Shown here piece by piece: positions 18,305-27,646 of a stretch of DNA of 64,000 bases. A program made the position numbers and the translations under genes. Under the pieces are notes generated by a model that saw only the letters and a list, made by a program, of their open reading frames with translations, was not told the DNA's origin and searched no databases. Within the stretch, counting starts at the first letter, position 1. Each line of letters starts with the position of its first letter. This DNA comes from Leucobacter weissii (GTDB lineage Bacteria > Actinomycetota > Actinomycetes > Actinomycetales > Microbacteriaceae), in the NCBI RefSeq assembly GCF_017565745.1, contig NZ_JAGDYM010000003.1, positions 226,376-290,375 of the forward strand, read 5' to 3'.

Positions 18305-19285
18305 TCACTGGTTGGCGAGCAGGAAGTCCTCGGCGTTGGCGCTGGTCACCTCGGTCGTCGGGATCACGGTGTCCTCCACCGGGTCGCCGTTCGCGGCGTC
18401 GACGAGCATCGCGGCGTTCGCCTCAGCGATCTGGCGCGTGACCGGGATGAAGGCGTAGCGCCAGAACGAGCCCTCCTCGGCGATGATCTCGAGCTCCGCG
18501 TCGGTCGCATCGAGGTTGAGCAGCAGCAGGTCCTCGTCGGTGGGCGAGACGCCGGAGTCGATCAGGGCCTGGTAGGCGCCGAGCGCGGGATCGTTGGCGA
18601 TCGCCAGCCAGACCTTGGTGTCGGGGAAGGCGTTGAGCTGGTTCTGCACGGCCGCGTAGCCGTCGTCGAGATTGAGCACGCTGTGCTCGTTGATGTTGAG
18701 GTCGAGACCGGCGGCGTCCAGGGCCTCCTTGATGCCCTCGCCGCGCAGCCGCCCGAGGTCGGTGTCCGGGTAGCCGAGGAAGCCCACGTCGACCTGCTCG
18801 TCGCCGTAGTGCTCCTCGATCCACTCCGCGGCGCGTTCGCCCGCCTTCAGTCCGTCGGCCTTGTGGTCCAGCACCACGGCCGCGGTGACGCCGTCCCAGG
18901 TGCTGCCGTAGCCGAGCACCGGGATCCCCGCGTCGCTCGCCTGCTGCGTCACCGCCACCATGGCGTCGGACTGGGCGGGGTAGCCCATGATGGCCTTGAT
19001 GTCGCCGCGGACGATCCACGATTCCCAGTCGGAGACCTGGGTGTTCACGTCCCACTTCGGATCGTCGGTGACGAACTCGTAGCCCGCCTCGGTCACGACC
19101 TCCTCCATGAACGGCAGCATGTCGTTCCAGATCTGGATGTCAAGGCCCGCGAAGCTCATCGCGACGGCGCCCTTCGACGCGTCGGAGTCCCCTCCGCCGC
19201 CGGTGTCGGAGCTGCAGGCGCTCAGGGAGAGGGCTGCGGCTGAGGCGAGTGCCACCGCACTCAGGATTCGGCTTGTGCGCTTCAT
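18305..19285 (-). CDS. sugar-type ABC transporter substrate-binding lipoprotein
   Basis: Periplasmic-binding-protein-like lipoprotein (Peripla_BP_4 type) of 326 aa. The signal peptide ends in the lipobox SLSACSS, so Cys24 should be lipidated and the protein tethered outside the membrane. Mature sequence contains the two-lobe pattern of ribose/AI-2 binders (VDVGFLGYPDTDLGRLRGEG; VWLAIANDPALGAYQAL). ATG at 19285 is preceded by AAGGAG. It heads the three-gene importer operon, transcribed away from the HDAC-like gene at 19594. Ligand unknown; because the divergent gene is an amidohydrolase acting on acylated amines, an acylated sugar or amine is possible but unproven. Confidence 0.9.
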   Translation of the reverse strand: MKRTSRILSAVALASAAALSLSACSSDTGGGGDSDASKGAVAMSFAGLDIQIWNDMLPFMEEVVTEAGYEFVTDDPKWDVNTQVSDWESWIVRGDIKAIMGYPAQSDAMVAVTQQASDAGIPVLGYGSTWDGVTAAVVLDHKADGLKAGERAAEWIEEHYGDEQVDVGFLGYPDTDLGRLRGEGIKEALDAAGLDLNINEHSVLNLDDGYAAVQNQLNAFPDTKVWLAIANDPALGAYQALIDSGVSPTDEDLLLLNLDATDAELEIIAEEGSFWRYAFIPVTRQIAEANAAMLVDAANGDPVEDTVIPTTEVTSANAEDFLLANQ

Positions 19286-19593
19286 TGGTCGGACTCCTTC
19301 GTCAGCGGGATGCGGTTGAACACCGCGCTGCGTGTACGTGATCTGTTCGGGCGCATTCCCCGGGTGCAGGCTTCACTGCCGCGCAGTGTGAACTATACGA
19401 CCATAGGGGTGCATTAATAGTCAACACTTTTTTTATTTCAATTATGTTTCGGCAGTGTAATAAGAAAAATATTTGTGATTCAGAAATAGAAGTGGGCTAT
19501 CTTGTACCTAAACCGCCAATCGTGCGTGATTCGCTCATGAATCGACACGAGCCGAGCTGGTATCGCCACAGAAATCGCGAGAGGAACACCGCA
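19286..19593. promoter_or_regulatory. AT-rich divergent regulatory region
   Basis: This 308-nt gap between the binding-protein gene and the HDAC-like gene has a block at 19390-19520 that is far richer in A and T than its surroundings, with an eight-T run near 19428-19435. On the minus strand TTGACT (19424-19419) and TATAGT (19397-19392) look like promoter elements although spaced 21 nt. On the plus strand TATCTT near 19499 could serve the HDAC-like gene. No clear operator dyad was found. Confidence 0.5.
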
Positions 19594-20715
19594 ATGACGC
19601 GCAGAACAGGGTATGTGTGGGACGAGCGCTACGCCTGGCACGACACGGGGACGCACGCCGGCATCTTCCCGTCCGGGGGATTCGTGCAACCGTATCGGAA
19701 CTTCGAGAGCCCGGAGTCGAAATCTCGCATGGCCGCCCTCGTGGAGGTGTCGGGCCTCATCGACAGCCTCATCAGGATCCCCGCCAGAGAGGTGGGCGAG
19801 GCGGACCTGCTCCGTGTGCACACGCCCGAGCACGTGGAACGGATCCGGCGGCAGTCCGACGCCTCCGGAGGCGATGCGGGCGACGGGTTCTCCCCGTTCG
19901 GGCGCGGATCCTACGAGATCGCCAAGCTGGCGGCCGGCGGCACCCTCGCGGCGGCCGAGGCCGTGGTCGACGGCCGCGTCGACAACGCCTACGCGCTCGT
20001 GCGCCCGCCGGGGCACCACGCCGAGCCCGACCTGGGCCGCGGCTACTGCCTCTTCTCCAACGTGTCGGTCGCGATAGAGGCGCTCCGGGCCTCGGGCCGG
20101 GTGCGTCGCGTCGCCGTGTTCGACTACGACGTGCACCACGGCAACGGCGCTCAGAAGATCTACTGGCGGGATCCGGAGGTGCTGACCGTGTCCGTGCACC
20201 AGGACCGCCTCTTCCCCGTCGACAGCGGGCTCGTCGAGGAGCAGGGCGAGGACGACGGCGCCGGCACCAACATCAACATCCCGCTGCCCGCTGGATCGGG
20301 CGACGGCGCGTACTGGTCGGTGGTGGAGCGGGTCGCCGGTCCCGCGATCCGCGCCTTCCGGCCCGACCTCATCATGGTCTCGAGCGGCTTCGATCCCTCG
20401 GCCTTCGACCCGCTCGGCCGCATGAGCGTCACCTCCGGCGGGTTCAAGGGGATCGCCGAGCGGCTGATCGCCATCGCCGAGGAGGCCTGCGGCGGTCGGA
20501 TCGTGTTCTCGCACGAGGGCGGCTATTCCCCGGTGCACGTGCCCTTCTGCGGGCTCGCGGTGCTCGAGGCGCTGAGCGGCGTCGAGACCGGCGTGGAGGA
20601 TCCGGTGAACATCTCGGTCGGGGAGTCGCCGACGCGGGCGCTCACCGGGTGGCAGACCGAGACGATCGAGCGCTCGGCGGCGCTGGCGCGGGCGCTCGGC
20701 ATGATCGTCGGCTGA
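19594..20715 (+). CDS. class II histone deacetylase-like amidohydrolase (acetylpolyamine/HDAH type)
   Basis: Zinc-dependent deacetylase-fold enzyme of 373 aa that would remove acyl groups from amines in the cytosol. All active-site motifs are present: RPPGHHAE (His141/His142), DYDVHHGNG (zinc ligands Asp179 and His181), SSGFDPSAFDPLGRM (Asp267) and EGGYS with the catalytic Tyr. ATG at 19594 has GAGAGGA upstream and begins the conserved YVWDERYxWHDTG segment seen in bacterial HDAH proteins; an upstream in-frame ATG at 19444 would add an unrelated basic tail. It diverges from a CUT2 importer and faces an Lrp regulator tail-to-tail. Acetylpolyamine or another short-chain acylamine is a plausible substrate; histones are not relevant. 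Confidence 0.9.
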   Translation: MTRRTGYVWDERYAWHDTGTHAGIFPSGGFVQPYRNFESPESKSRMAALVEVSGLIDSLIRIPAREVGEADLLRVHTPEHVERIRRQSDASGGDAGDGFSPFGRGSYEIAKLAAGGTLAAAEAVVDGRVDNAYALVRPPGHHAEPDLGRGYCLFSNVSVAIEALRASGRVRRVAVFDYDVHHGNGAQKIYWRDPEVLTVSVHQDRLFPVDSGLVEEQGEDDGAGTNINIPLPAGSGDGAYWSVVERVAGPAIRAFRPDLIMVSSGFDPSAFDPLGRMSVTSGGFKGIAERLIAIAEEACGGRIVFSHEGGYSPVHVPFCGLAVLEALSGVETGVEDPVNISVGESPTRALTGWQTETIERSAALARALGMIVG

Positions 20716-20737
20716 CGGGCCGGGGCCGGTCGCCGGC

Positions 20738-21262
20738 TCAGCGCGCGTTCGTGATCGGGAACACCGGGCGGTGCGTGTGCACCGACTCGTAGGTGAAGGT
20801 CTCGATGCGCGCCACCCCCGGGACCTCGCGGATGTGCCGGTTGATGAGCGTGAACAGCGCCGCCGAGTCCTCCGCATATGCCTCGACGAGGATGCTGAAA
20901 CGACCCGTGCCGAGCACGAGGTAGCGCACCCCGTCGAAACCGGCGATGCGGTCGGCCACCGCGTCGATGTCGCCCTCGACCTCGATCTGCAGGCTCGCGA
21001 TGCTGCGCAGGCCCACGGCGTGCGGGCTCGTCACGCCGATCACGCGGACCACCTCGCGCTCCTGCAGCCGTTTCACGCGCGCCCGCACGCCCCCCGGGGT
21101 CAGGCCCACCTCGGCCGCCAGATCCGCATAGCTCATGCGCCCGTCGCGCTCCAGCAGCAGGATCAGCTGCTCGTCGATCTCGTCGAGCACCCAGGGCGCG
21201 TCTCCGGCGCCCTCCTGTCGGCTGCGGAACGGCTCGTTCGCGGAACCCGGTGCTCTGGCCAT
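20738..21262 (-). CDS. Lrp/AsnC-family transcriptional regulator
   Basis: A 174-aa regulator with an N-terminal helix-turn-helix (LDEIDEQLILLLERDGRM, then YADLAAEVGLTPGGVRARVK) and a C-terminal RAM/AsnC ligand-binding domain (residues about 85-165, VRYLVLGTGRFSILVEAYAED). Such proteins form octamers that bind amino acids. The first 22 residues are an extension beyond the usual start. It converges on the HDAC-like gene with 22 nt between stops. Target and ligand are unknown. Confidence 0.9.
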   Translation of the reverse strand: MARAPGSANEPFRSRQEGAGDAPWVLDEIDEQLILLLERDGRMSYADLAAEVGLTPGGVRARVKRLQEREVVRVIGVTSPHAVGLRSIASLQIEVEGDIDAVADRIAGFDGVRYLVLGTGRFSILVEAYAEDSAALFTLINRHIREVPGVARIETFTYESVHTHRPVFPITNAR

Positions 21263-21332
21263 GAAAGGCAGTATGCCACGGCCGCGGGCGCCGCGCGCGG
21301 GTTCCGCAGCGGTCGCCGGGTTCCTCGCGGGA

Positions 21333-22559
21333 TCAGGCGGGGCCCGTCGAGGCCGCTCCGATCCGCCCGCCTGCCAGGGTGATGCGGAGCTCTGAACCGG
21401 CCGGAGCGTCAGCCGGATCGCGCAGCACGGCCCCCGCCTCCGCGCCGTGCAGCTGCGCGATCGCGTAGCCGCGCTCGAGCGTCGCGCGCGGCGACAGCGC
21501 GCCGAGGCGGGCGCGGCCGTGCGAGAGCTCCCGCTCGCGATCCGCCACCGCGCGCTCGGCGAGCTCGGTGCCGCGGGCGATCCAGCGCACGAGCTCCTCG
21601 GCCCGCTCGTCGACGATGCGCTCGGGGCGCGACATCGCCGGCCTGGCCCTGAGCTGCCCCACGCGCTCCGTCTCGTGCGCGAGCAGCTGGCCGATCCGTC
21701 CGCTCATCCGGCTGCGGGCGCCGTCGAGGGCGGCCAGTTCCTCTCCCACGTCGGGCACGATGCGCTTCGCCGCGTCCGTCGGGGTCGAGGCTCGCAGGTC
21801 GGCGACCTCGTCGAGCAGCGGTCGGTCGGCCTCGTGCCCGATCGCGCTCACGATCGGGGTCGCGGCCGCGGCGGCGGCGCGCAGCAGCGCCTCGTCGCTG
21901 AACGGCAGGAGGTTCTGGAAGTCCCCGCCCCCGCGCGCGATCACGATCACGTCCACCTCGGGGTCCGCGTCGAGTGCGGCGATCCCCGCCGTCACCTCCG
22001 ACGCCGCGCGGTCGCCCTGCACCGCCGCGTAGTGCACGCGGAAGCGCACTCCCGGCCAGCGCAGCGTCGCATTGCGGATCACGTCTTTCTCCGCGTCGCT
22101 GTCCCGGCCCGTGACCAGCCCGATGCGCTGGGGCAGGAACGGCAGACGGCGCTTCCGCCCGGCGTCGAACAGGCCCTCTCCGGCCAGCCGTCGCCGCAGC
22201 TCCTCGAGGCGCTGCAGCAGCTCGCCGAGCCCGACGTGCGAGAGGTCGAACACCTGCACGGTGAGGGTGCCGCCCTTCACCCAGAAGTTGGGTTTGACGA
22301 GCGCGATGACGCGGTCTCCCTGGGCGAACTCGCTGCTCAGCCGCTGCGCGACGGATCGCCACACGGTGAAGCTGACCGTGGCATCGCGCTCCAGATCCCT
22401 CAGCTTGCCGTAGACGTGCCCGCCGCGCAGCTGCCACTGGGTGATCTCGCCCTCGACCCAGACCTGGCCCAGCCGGTCGACCCACTCCGCGATCTTGTCG
22501 CTCATCACGCCGACCGGCCATGGCGCGTCCCGCGTCGCGGGGTCGGTGCGCTCAGCCAT
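21333..22559 (-). CDS. xseA: exodeoxyribonuclease VII large subunit
   Basis: Catalytic subunit of exonuclease VII, which degrades ssDNA from either end in repair. The 408-aa protein has the N-terminal OB fold ([23 protein letters not shown]), the catalytic core with [39 protein letters not shown] and [26 protein letters not shown], then a long helical region of the shaft. ATG at 22559. Its small-subunit gene xseB is at 2548-2826, so the subunits are encoded in separate operons; in many actinobacteria xseA and xseB are adjacent. ispH starts 173 nt away on the opposite strand, a conserved actinobacterial neighbourhood. Confidence 0.95.
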   Translation of the reverse strand: MAERTDPATRDAPWPVGVMSDKIAEWVDRLGQVWVEGEITQWQLRGGHVYGKLRDLERDATVSFTVWRSVAQRLSSEFAQGDRVIALVKPNFWVKGGTLTVQVFDLSHVGLGELLQRLEELRRRLAGEGLFDAGRKRRLPFLPQRIGLVTGRDSDAEKDVIRNATLRWPGVRFRVHYAAVQGDRAASEVTAGIAALDADPEVDVIVIARGGGDFQNLLPFSDEALLRAAAAAATPIVSAIGHEADRPLLDEVADLRASTPTDAAKRIVPDVGEELAALDGARSRMSGRIGQLLAHETERVGQLRARPAMSRPERIVDERAEELVRWIARGTELAERAVADRERELSHGRARLGALSPRATLERGYAIAQLHGAEAGAVLRDPADAPAGSELRITLAGGRIGAASTGPA

Positions 22560-22718
22560 GCCTCAACCCTACCGGCGCGCGGTCGGCTCGGCGCGGAGGC
22601 CGGCGCTCGGGCTGAGATCGGCCTTCGGGCTGATCCTCGGAGGCCGATCGATCAGCCAGAGGCGCAGTCTCAGCCTGAAGCGGGATCGCGCACACCGGCT
22701 TCTCTCGGCGACGAACGG

Positions 22719-22724
22719 TAGAAT
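22719..22724 (+). promoter_or_regulatory. -10 element of ispH (leaderless)
   Basis: TAGAAT ends 7 nt before the ispH ATG at 22732, so transcription would begin at or next to the start codon. No Shine-Dalgarno sequence precedes that ATG. Confidence 0.65.
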
Positions 22725-22731
22725 CGCTCGC

Positions 22732-23829
22732 ATGAGTGCCCAGGCTCTAGCCGTGCAGGATCAGCGCACCATCGGCGCCCCGGTGGTGAGCCTGGCCATG
22801 CCGCGCGTGCGGCGCGAGGCGGGGCGGTTGAAGGACCTGCCCGTCGACGGGGCCAAGCAGGTGCTGCTCGCGGCCCCTCGCGGCTACTGCGCCGGCGTGG
22901 ATCGCGCGGTGGTCGCCGTCGAGAAGGCGCTCGACCGCTACGGAGCCCCGGTCTACGTGCGCAAGCAGATCGTGCACAACGTGCATGTGGTCCGCACGCT
23001 CGAGAAGATGGGCGCGATCTTCGTCGAGGAGGTCGACGAGGTGCCGCCCGGGGCCAACGTCGTGTTCTCGGCGCACGGCGTCTCTCCCGCCGTCGTCAGC
23101 GCGGCCGAGGATCGCGGCCTGCACGCCATCGACGCGACCTGCCCGCTCGTCACCAAGGTGCACCGCGAGGCGGTGCGCTTCGCCAAGCAGGACATGGAGA
23201 TCCTCCTCATCGGGCACACCGGCCACGAGGAGGTCGAGGGCACCAGCGGCGAGGCTCCGGAGCACATCACGATTGTCAACTCGCCCGACGACGTCGACGA
23301 TCTCGAGGTGAAGGATCCCGAGCGGCTCGTGTGGCTCTCGCAGACCACGCTCTCGGTCGACGAGACGATGGAGACCGTGCGGCGGCTGCGCGAGCGCTTC
23401 CCGAAGCTGCAGGATCCGCCGAGCGACGACATCTGCTACGCGACGCAGAACCGCCAGGTGGCGATCAAGAAGATCGCGCCGGACGCGGATCTCGTGCTGG
23501 TGGTGGGATCCTCCAACTCCTCGAACTCCGTGCGGCTCGTCGAGGTCGCCCTCGAATACGGGGCGAAGGCCGCCTATCGCGTCGACTTCTCCAGCGAGGT
23601 GAAGCAGGAGTGGCTCGACGGCGTGCGCACGATCGGGGTGACCAGCGGCGCCTCCGTGCCCGAGGTGCTCGTGCAGGAGCTCCTCGACGACCTCGCCGAC
23701 GCCGGCTACGCCGATGTGCGGGCCACCGTCACCGCCGAGGAGGATCTGGTCTTCTCGCTGCCGAAGGAGCTGCGGCAGGACGCCTCCGGCAAGAAGGACG
23801 CGCGGGCGCTCGGAGGACGGATCCGCTGA
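22732..23829 (+). CDS. ispH: 4-hydroxy-3-methylbut-2-enyl diphosphate reductase
   Basis: Iron-sulfur enzyme of the last step of the MEP isoprenoid pathway, reducing HMBPP to IPP and DMAPP. The three cluster-binding cysteines are visible: Cys53 in [12 protein letters not shown], Cys137 in [11 protein letters not shown] and Cys235 in [18 protein letters not shown] and the substrate-binding histidines around VHNVHVVR and [11 protein letters not shown] are present. The 365-aa length includes a 40-residue N-terminal extension. The ATG at 22732 is supported by a -10 box that would make a leaderless mRNA; an internal ATG at 22798 is the alternative. Confidence 0.96.
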   Translation: MSAQALAVQDQRTIGAPVVSLAMPRVRREAGRLKDLPVDGAKQVLLAAPRGYCAGVDRAVVAVEKALDRYGAPVYVRKQIVHNVHVVRTLEKMGAIFVEEVDEVPPGANVVFSAHGVSPAVVSAAEDRGLHAIDATCPLVTKVHREAVRFAKQDMEILLIGHTGHEEVEGTSGEAPEHITIVNSPDDVDDLEVKDPERLVWLSQTTLSVDETMETVRRLRERFPKLQDPPSDDICYATQNRQVAIKKIAPDADLVLVVGSSNSSNSVRLVEVALEYGAKAAYRVDFSSEVKQEWLDGVRTIGVTSGASVPEVLVQELLDDLADAGYADVRATVTAEEDLVFSLPKELRQDASGKKDARALGGRIR

Positions 23830-23927
23830 TCCGGCGCGGTATCGTCGTCCGCGCGTCATCCGATGAGGATAGGATGAGCCTTCGTCGGTTCTCCACGTGA
23901 CGAACCCCCTCGAGAAGGTAGCCCATC

Positions 23928-25781
23928 ATGCCCCGTCCCTCCGTGAAGCCGCACACCGCAGTCATGGGCGCGAGCCTGGTGGCCGCGCTGATCGCGACCG
24001 TGCTCGCTGCGGTGCCCGCCGCGCACGCGGCACCCGCCGCAGCCGATGTCTTCTGCGACGTGCCCGGGCAGGAGCTCGCCATCTCGCCGGTCGACGAGCT
24101 CGTGGAGGATGAGCCGGTGACCGCCCTCACCACGGTCAAGGGCACGACGCCGACGACGCTGAGCGGAGAGTACATCGGCAAGATCGACGGCGCGCTGGGC
24201 TTCGATGCGCACGGCCGGCCGCTGGATCTCCTGCTCGTGCGCCTGAGCGGCCCCGAGGTCGACCGGGCGGGCATCTGGGCGGGCGCCTCCGGGTCCCCGG
24301 TCTACGACGCGGACGGCGCGCTGCTCGGCGCGGTGGCCTACGGCTTCAGCAGTCAGACCCATGATGTCGCCGGGGTCACCCCCGCGGCCTACATGAAGTC
24401 GATCGGCGAGCTTCCCGGAGCCCTCCCGCTGAGCGGGGCCGAGCGGCAGTCGGTGGCGCGTGCGGTCGGCGGGGATCCGGGTCAGACGGCCAAGAGGCTC
24501 AAGCCCGTCCAGATCAACTTCGGCGCGAGCGCGACGCAGCTCGACCGGGTGTCCTCACGGCTCTCGAAGCGCTTCGCCGGGTTCCAGCGGGTGGCGACCG
24601 ACGCGCGCTCGATCGACGGCGGCGTGGACAGCGGCGACGATCTGCCGATCGTCGTTGGCGGCAACATCGCGGTGTCGTACGCCTACGGGGCCGTCGGGCA
24701 GGCGACGGTGGGAACCGTCACCGCCGTCTGCGGCGACCAGGTGTTCGCCTACGGGCATCCGAACAGCTACGACAGCACGCTGACGGCGAGCTTCCACGGC
24801 GCCACCGCGGCGATGATCGTGCCGGACGGCGGATCCTCCTACAAGCAGGTCGGCAAGATCGGCAAGCGCGTGGGCACGATCACCCAGGACCGTCTGGCCG
24901 GCATCCGGGGCACCCTCGGCGCCTACGCCGACACCGTTCGCGTGACGACGCAGAGCCGCGTCGGCACGCACCGCAGCACGGCGGTCACCCACGTCTCGGA
25001 GAAGTGGCTCATCGGCCCGGCCGCCTATGCGCAACTGGGCCAGGACGCGATGCGCCTGCTCGACAACTTCTCGGTGGGTTCGGCGACCGTCAAATGGAGC
25101 ATCGACTATCGGCGGGCGAACGGCGCGGCGAAGACGCTGAGCAACGCGAACCGATACGCGAGCTTTACATCGTTCGCCGAGTTGCTCGGAATGGATGTCG
25201 CGGAAGACGTCGCGGCGCTCCAGTCCAACCCCTTCGAGACGGTCACGATCACCGGGGTCCGCGTCTCGACCGAGTTCTCGCCGGAGTACCGTGCGGCGAG
25301 GCTCACCGGCGTGCAGGTCAAGCAGGGGGGCTCGTGGAAGGCCATCAAGGCGGGCAGCACGAAGAAGGTCGTCCGAGGCAAGAGCTATGCCTTCCGCGCG
25401 GTGCTCTCCAGGGCGCCTCATGCGCAGAAGCAGACGAGCTACGTGCCGTTCAAGGTCGCCGTCTCCAAGAACGGAAAGCGAACCTCGACGATCATGCTGG
25501 ATGCACTCGGCGAGACCGATTTCTACGACGATGATTTCTACGAGGTCTTCGCGTACGAGCCGAGCGGCGGCACCTTCGCAACGCTGCTCGCCGAGCTCGA
25601 CGCGAACGTGCGCAATGACCAGATCGCCGTCACCCGCGTCACCGCGAGCAACCGGGGAAGGTCGAAGACCACATCCCGGAGCCTCACCGCCCCCACGGTG
25701 GTGACGGACGGCAGCTTCTCGTTCAAGCTCGAAGCCCCCAAGAAGACCGCGAAGAAGAAGACCGCGACGGCCAAGCGCTGA
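23928..25781 (+). CDS. secreted SpoIVB/S55-like peptidase-domain protein
   Basis: A 617-aa exported protein; signal peptide ends VPAAHAAPAAA. The first half resembles the SpoIVB (S55) serine-peptidase domain: the likely nucleophile lies in WAGASGSPVYDADGALLGAV (GxSGSP pattern) and a histidine motif appears in VFAYGHPNSYDST. No sporulation genes are near and Microbacteriaceae do not sporulate, so the role must differ from SpoIVB. The second half is a low-similarity repeat region with a lysine-rich end (KKTAKKKTATAKR) like other exported proteins in this window. A hairpin follows the gene. Peptidase activity is inferred from motifs only. Confidence 0.75.
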   Translation: MPRPSVKPHTAVMGASLVAALIATVLAAVPAAHAAPAAADVFCDVPGQELAISPVDELVEDEPVTALTTVKGTTPTTLSGEYIGKIDGALGFDAHGRPLDLLLVRLSGPEVDRAGIWAGASGSPVYDADGALLGAVAYGFSSQTHDVAGVTPAAYMKSIGELPGALPLSGAERQSVARAVGGDPGQTAKRLKPVQINFGASATQLDRVSSRLSKRFAGFQRVATDARSIDGGVDSGDDLPIVVGGNIAVSYAYGAVGQATVGTVTAVCGDQVFAYGHPNSYDSTLTASFHGATAAMIVPDGGSSYKQVGKIGKRVGTITQDRLAGIRGTLGAYADTVRVTTQSRVGTHRSTAVTHVSEKWLIGPAAYAQLGQDAMRLLDNFSVGSATVKWSIDYRRANGAAKTLSNANRYASFTSFAELLGMDVAEDVAALQSNPFETVTITGVRVSTEFSPEYRAARLTGVQVKQGGSWKAIKAGSTKKVVRGKSYAFRAVLSRAPHAQKQTSYVPFKVAVSKNGKRTSTIMLDALGETDFYDDDFYEVFAYEPSGGTFATLLAELDANVRNDQIAVTRVTASNRGRSKTTSRSLTAPTVVTDGSFSFKLEAPKKTAKKKTATAKR

Positions 25782-25810
25782 GCGGCGGCGTCGGGCGTGC
25801 GCAGCGCGCA

Positions 25811-25835
25811 CCCGGGGCGGCGCGTCCGCCCCGGG
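25811..25835 (+). terminator. GC-rich hairpin terminator
   Basis: Perfect 10-bp stem CCCGGGGCGG / CCGCCCCGGG with a 5-nt loop, 30 nt after the stop of the S55-like gene and before the alarmone synthetase promoter. Confidence 0.75.
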
Positions 25836-25870
25836 ACGACGATTCCCAAGCGAATCACATCACGATCGGG

Positions 25871-25876
25871 TAACGT
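25871..25876 (+). promoter_or_regulatory. -10 element of the alarmone synthetase gene (leaderless)
   Basis: TAACGT ends 6 nt before the GTG at 25883, implying a leaderless mRNA; no ribosome-binding site is visible. Confidence 0.6.
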
Positions 25877-25882
25877 CGAGGC

Positions 25883-26785
25883 GTGACAGAAACGACGACC
25901 CGATCGCTCGACGCCGACGATGGGCGGGCCCTCTCGGGCGCTCAGCCCGGAGGCGTCGACCCCGCCGGCGCGGCGCGGCCGCAGGGAGAGCCGGGGACGG
26001 GCGGGGTTCGACCGCACAGGGAGACGGAAGCGAGCGCGGTGCGGCCGCTCACCGGTCCGATCGACCTGTCCCAGATCGACCTCAGCGAGAACGAGGGGCG
26101 ACGCGAGGTGCGGCAGGGGCTCGCGCGCTTCCTGATGCCCTACAAGTTCGCCATCGACGAGGTGATGACCAAGCTCAAGATCCTGCAGGAGGAGTTCACC
26201 CAGACCGGGGAGTACAACCCGATCGAGCACGTCTCCAGCCGCCTCAAGGATCCGGACAGCATCGTCGAGAAGATGCGGCGCCGGGGGATCCCCCTCGAGA
26301 CCGAACTGGTGCAGGAGACCATCACCGACATCGCCGGGGTGCGCGTGGTCTGCGGCTTCGTCTCGGACGTCTACCGGGTGTTCGAGATGCTCACCGCGCA
26401 CAGCGACGTCACGGTCCACCAGGTGAAGGACTACATCGCCAAGCCCAAGCCGAACGGATACCGGAGCCTGCACCTGCTGCTGAAGGTGCCGGTGTTCCTC
26501 TCCAGCGGACCGGTGCAGACCATCGTGGAGGTGCAGCTGCGCACGATCGCGATGGACTTCTGGGCGAGTCTCGAGCACCGGATCTACTACAAGTACGACC
26601 GCGAGGTTCCCTCCGAGCTCCTCGGCGGACTCTCGGACGCCGCAGAGCAGGCGAGCCGGCTCGACTCGACCATGGAGTGGTTGCACATCGCCATCCGCGG
26701 GTCCGGACGGGATACGCTCGTCCGACGCAGCGCCGATTCGCTGGGAGGCAACTCCGACGGCGCGGCGGGCGGCGGCTCCGGCTGA
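25883..26785 (+). CDS. GTP pyrophosphokinase, small alarmone synthetase (RelQ/RelP type)
   Basis: Single-domain (p)ppGpp synthetase of the stringent response, transferring pyrophosphate from ATP to GDP/GTP. The 300-aa protein has a disordered acidic N-terminus (1-60) and then the synthetase core: IEHVSSRLKDPDSIVEKMRRRGI, TDIAGVRVVCGFVSDVYRV, DYIAKPKPNGYRSLHL and EVQLRTIAMDFWASLEHRI. There is no HD hydrolase, TGS or ACT domain, so this is not the long RelA/Spo homologue. GTG at 25883 is fixed by a -10 box 6 nt upstream. It converges on the DUF6264-like gene. Confidence 0.93.
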   Translation: MTETTTRSLDADDGRALSGAQPGGVDPAGAARPQGEPGTGGVRPHRETEASAVRPLTGPIDLSQIDLSENEGRREVRQGLARFLMPYKFAIDEVMTKLKILQEEFTQTGEYNPIEHVSSRLKDPDSIVEKMRRRGIPLETELVQETITDIAGVRVVCGFVSDVYRVFEMLTAHSDVTVHQVKDYIAKPKPNGYRSLHLLLKVPVFLSSGPVQTIVEVQLRTIAMDFWASLEHRIYYKYDREVPSELLGGLSDAAEQASRLDSTMEWLHIAIRGSGRDTLVRRSADSLGGNSDGAAGGGSG

Positions 26786-26806
26786 CCGGCTCGCATCGCG
26801 GTCCCG

Positions 26807-27646
26807 TCAGGGGGTCGGCGAACTCAGGTACTCCAGCAGCTTCGCCGTCGAATCGGGATCGGTCAGCACCTGGATCAGCTCCGGGGCCTGGTTCAGTGCG
26901 ACGGCGGTGAGCGAGAAGGTGACGACGAACGCGATCACCCCCGCCGTGAGCGGCACCCAGAAGGCGATCTTGCGCGCGCGCAGCCGTTGGATCGAGGAGA
27001 TGAGCGTGACCGCGTAGAGCGCGAAGATCGCGAGGGCGCCCACCGTCCCGAGGGTTCCCACCGAGGAGGGCACGGTGAATCCCTCGACCTCCAGCACCGA
27101 GCCGAGCAGCGTCAGCGTGCTCGGCAGCTGGTTCAGCGAGAACGCCGAGTACAGCGCGCCGAACGTCGCGAAGACCAGCAGGAGGATCGTGATGATCCGG
27201 TCGGCGCGTCGCCCGCCGGAGACCCGCGCAGCTGCGCCCTCGGCCGGCGCGTAGGGCTGTCGGGCCGGATCGGGCGGCGTTGCCGGGGAGTCGGACGGGG
27301 GAGAGACGGGGCTCCGGGTCGCGGACGGGGAGCCGGATGCGCCGAGGTTGTGCGGCACTCCGGGGACGGGCTGCGCGCCTCCGGGGGCGCCGGCTGGTCG
27401 CTGCGTCGACGGCTCCGGCGCGTCGGGCGAACTCCCGGAGACGGGGGTTCCCTGGTCCTCGGTCGGCGCCAGCTCGCCGTACCGCGGCACCCCTCCCGGG
27501 GTGTTCGTCTCCCGAGCCCGGGACGGGCTCGGCGCGTCGGGGGAACTCCCAGAAATGGGAGTTCCCTGATCCGACGCGGGTGCAGCGTACTCGCCGTACT
27601 GCGGTGCCGGTCTGCGAGCCTGTCGCTCCTCGTTCTCGTCCGGCAT
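26807..27646 (-). CDS. DUF6264-like membrane protein with Pro-rich N-terminus
   Basis: A 279-aa protein of unknown function, of a type I associate with DUF6264 in Microbacteriaceae. The first 140 residues are disordered and contain two imperfect copies of a 25-residue unit (DQGTPISGSSPDAP and DQGTPVSGSSPDAP). Three to four transmembrane helices follow (residues about 150-170, 190-210 and 225-250). The ATG at 27646 shares its A with the fba stop (TGATG), so the two genes are translationally coupled. No catalytic motif is visible. Confidence 0.75.
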   Translation of the reverse strand: MPDENEERQARRPAPQYGEYAAPASDQGTPISGSSPDAPSPSRARETNTPGGVPRYGELAPTEDQGTPVSGSSPDAPEPSTQRPAGAPGGAQPVPGVPHNLGASGSPSATRSPVSPPSDSPATPPDPARQPYAPAEGAAARVSGGRRADRIITILLLVFATFGALYSAFSLNQLPSTLTLLGSVLEVEGFTVPSSVGTLGTVGALAIFALYAVTLISSIQRLRARKIAFWVPLTAGVIAFVVTFSLTAVALNQAPELIQVLTDPDSTAKLLEYLSSPTP

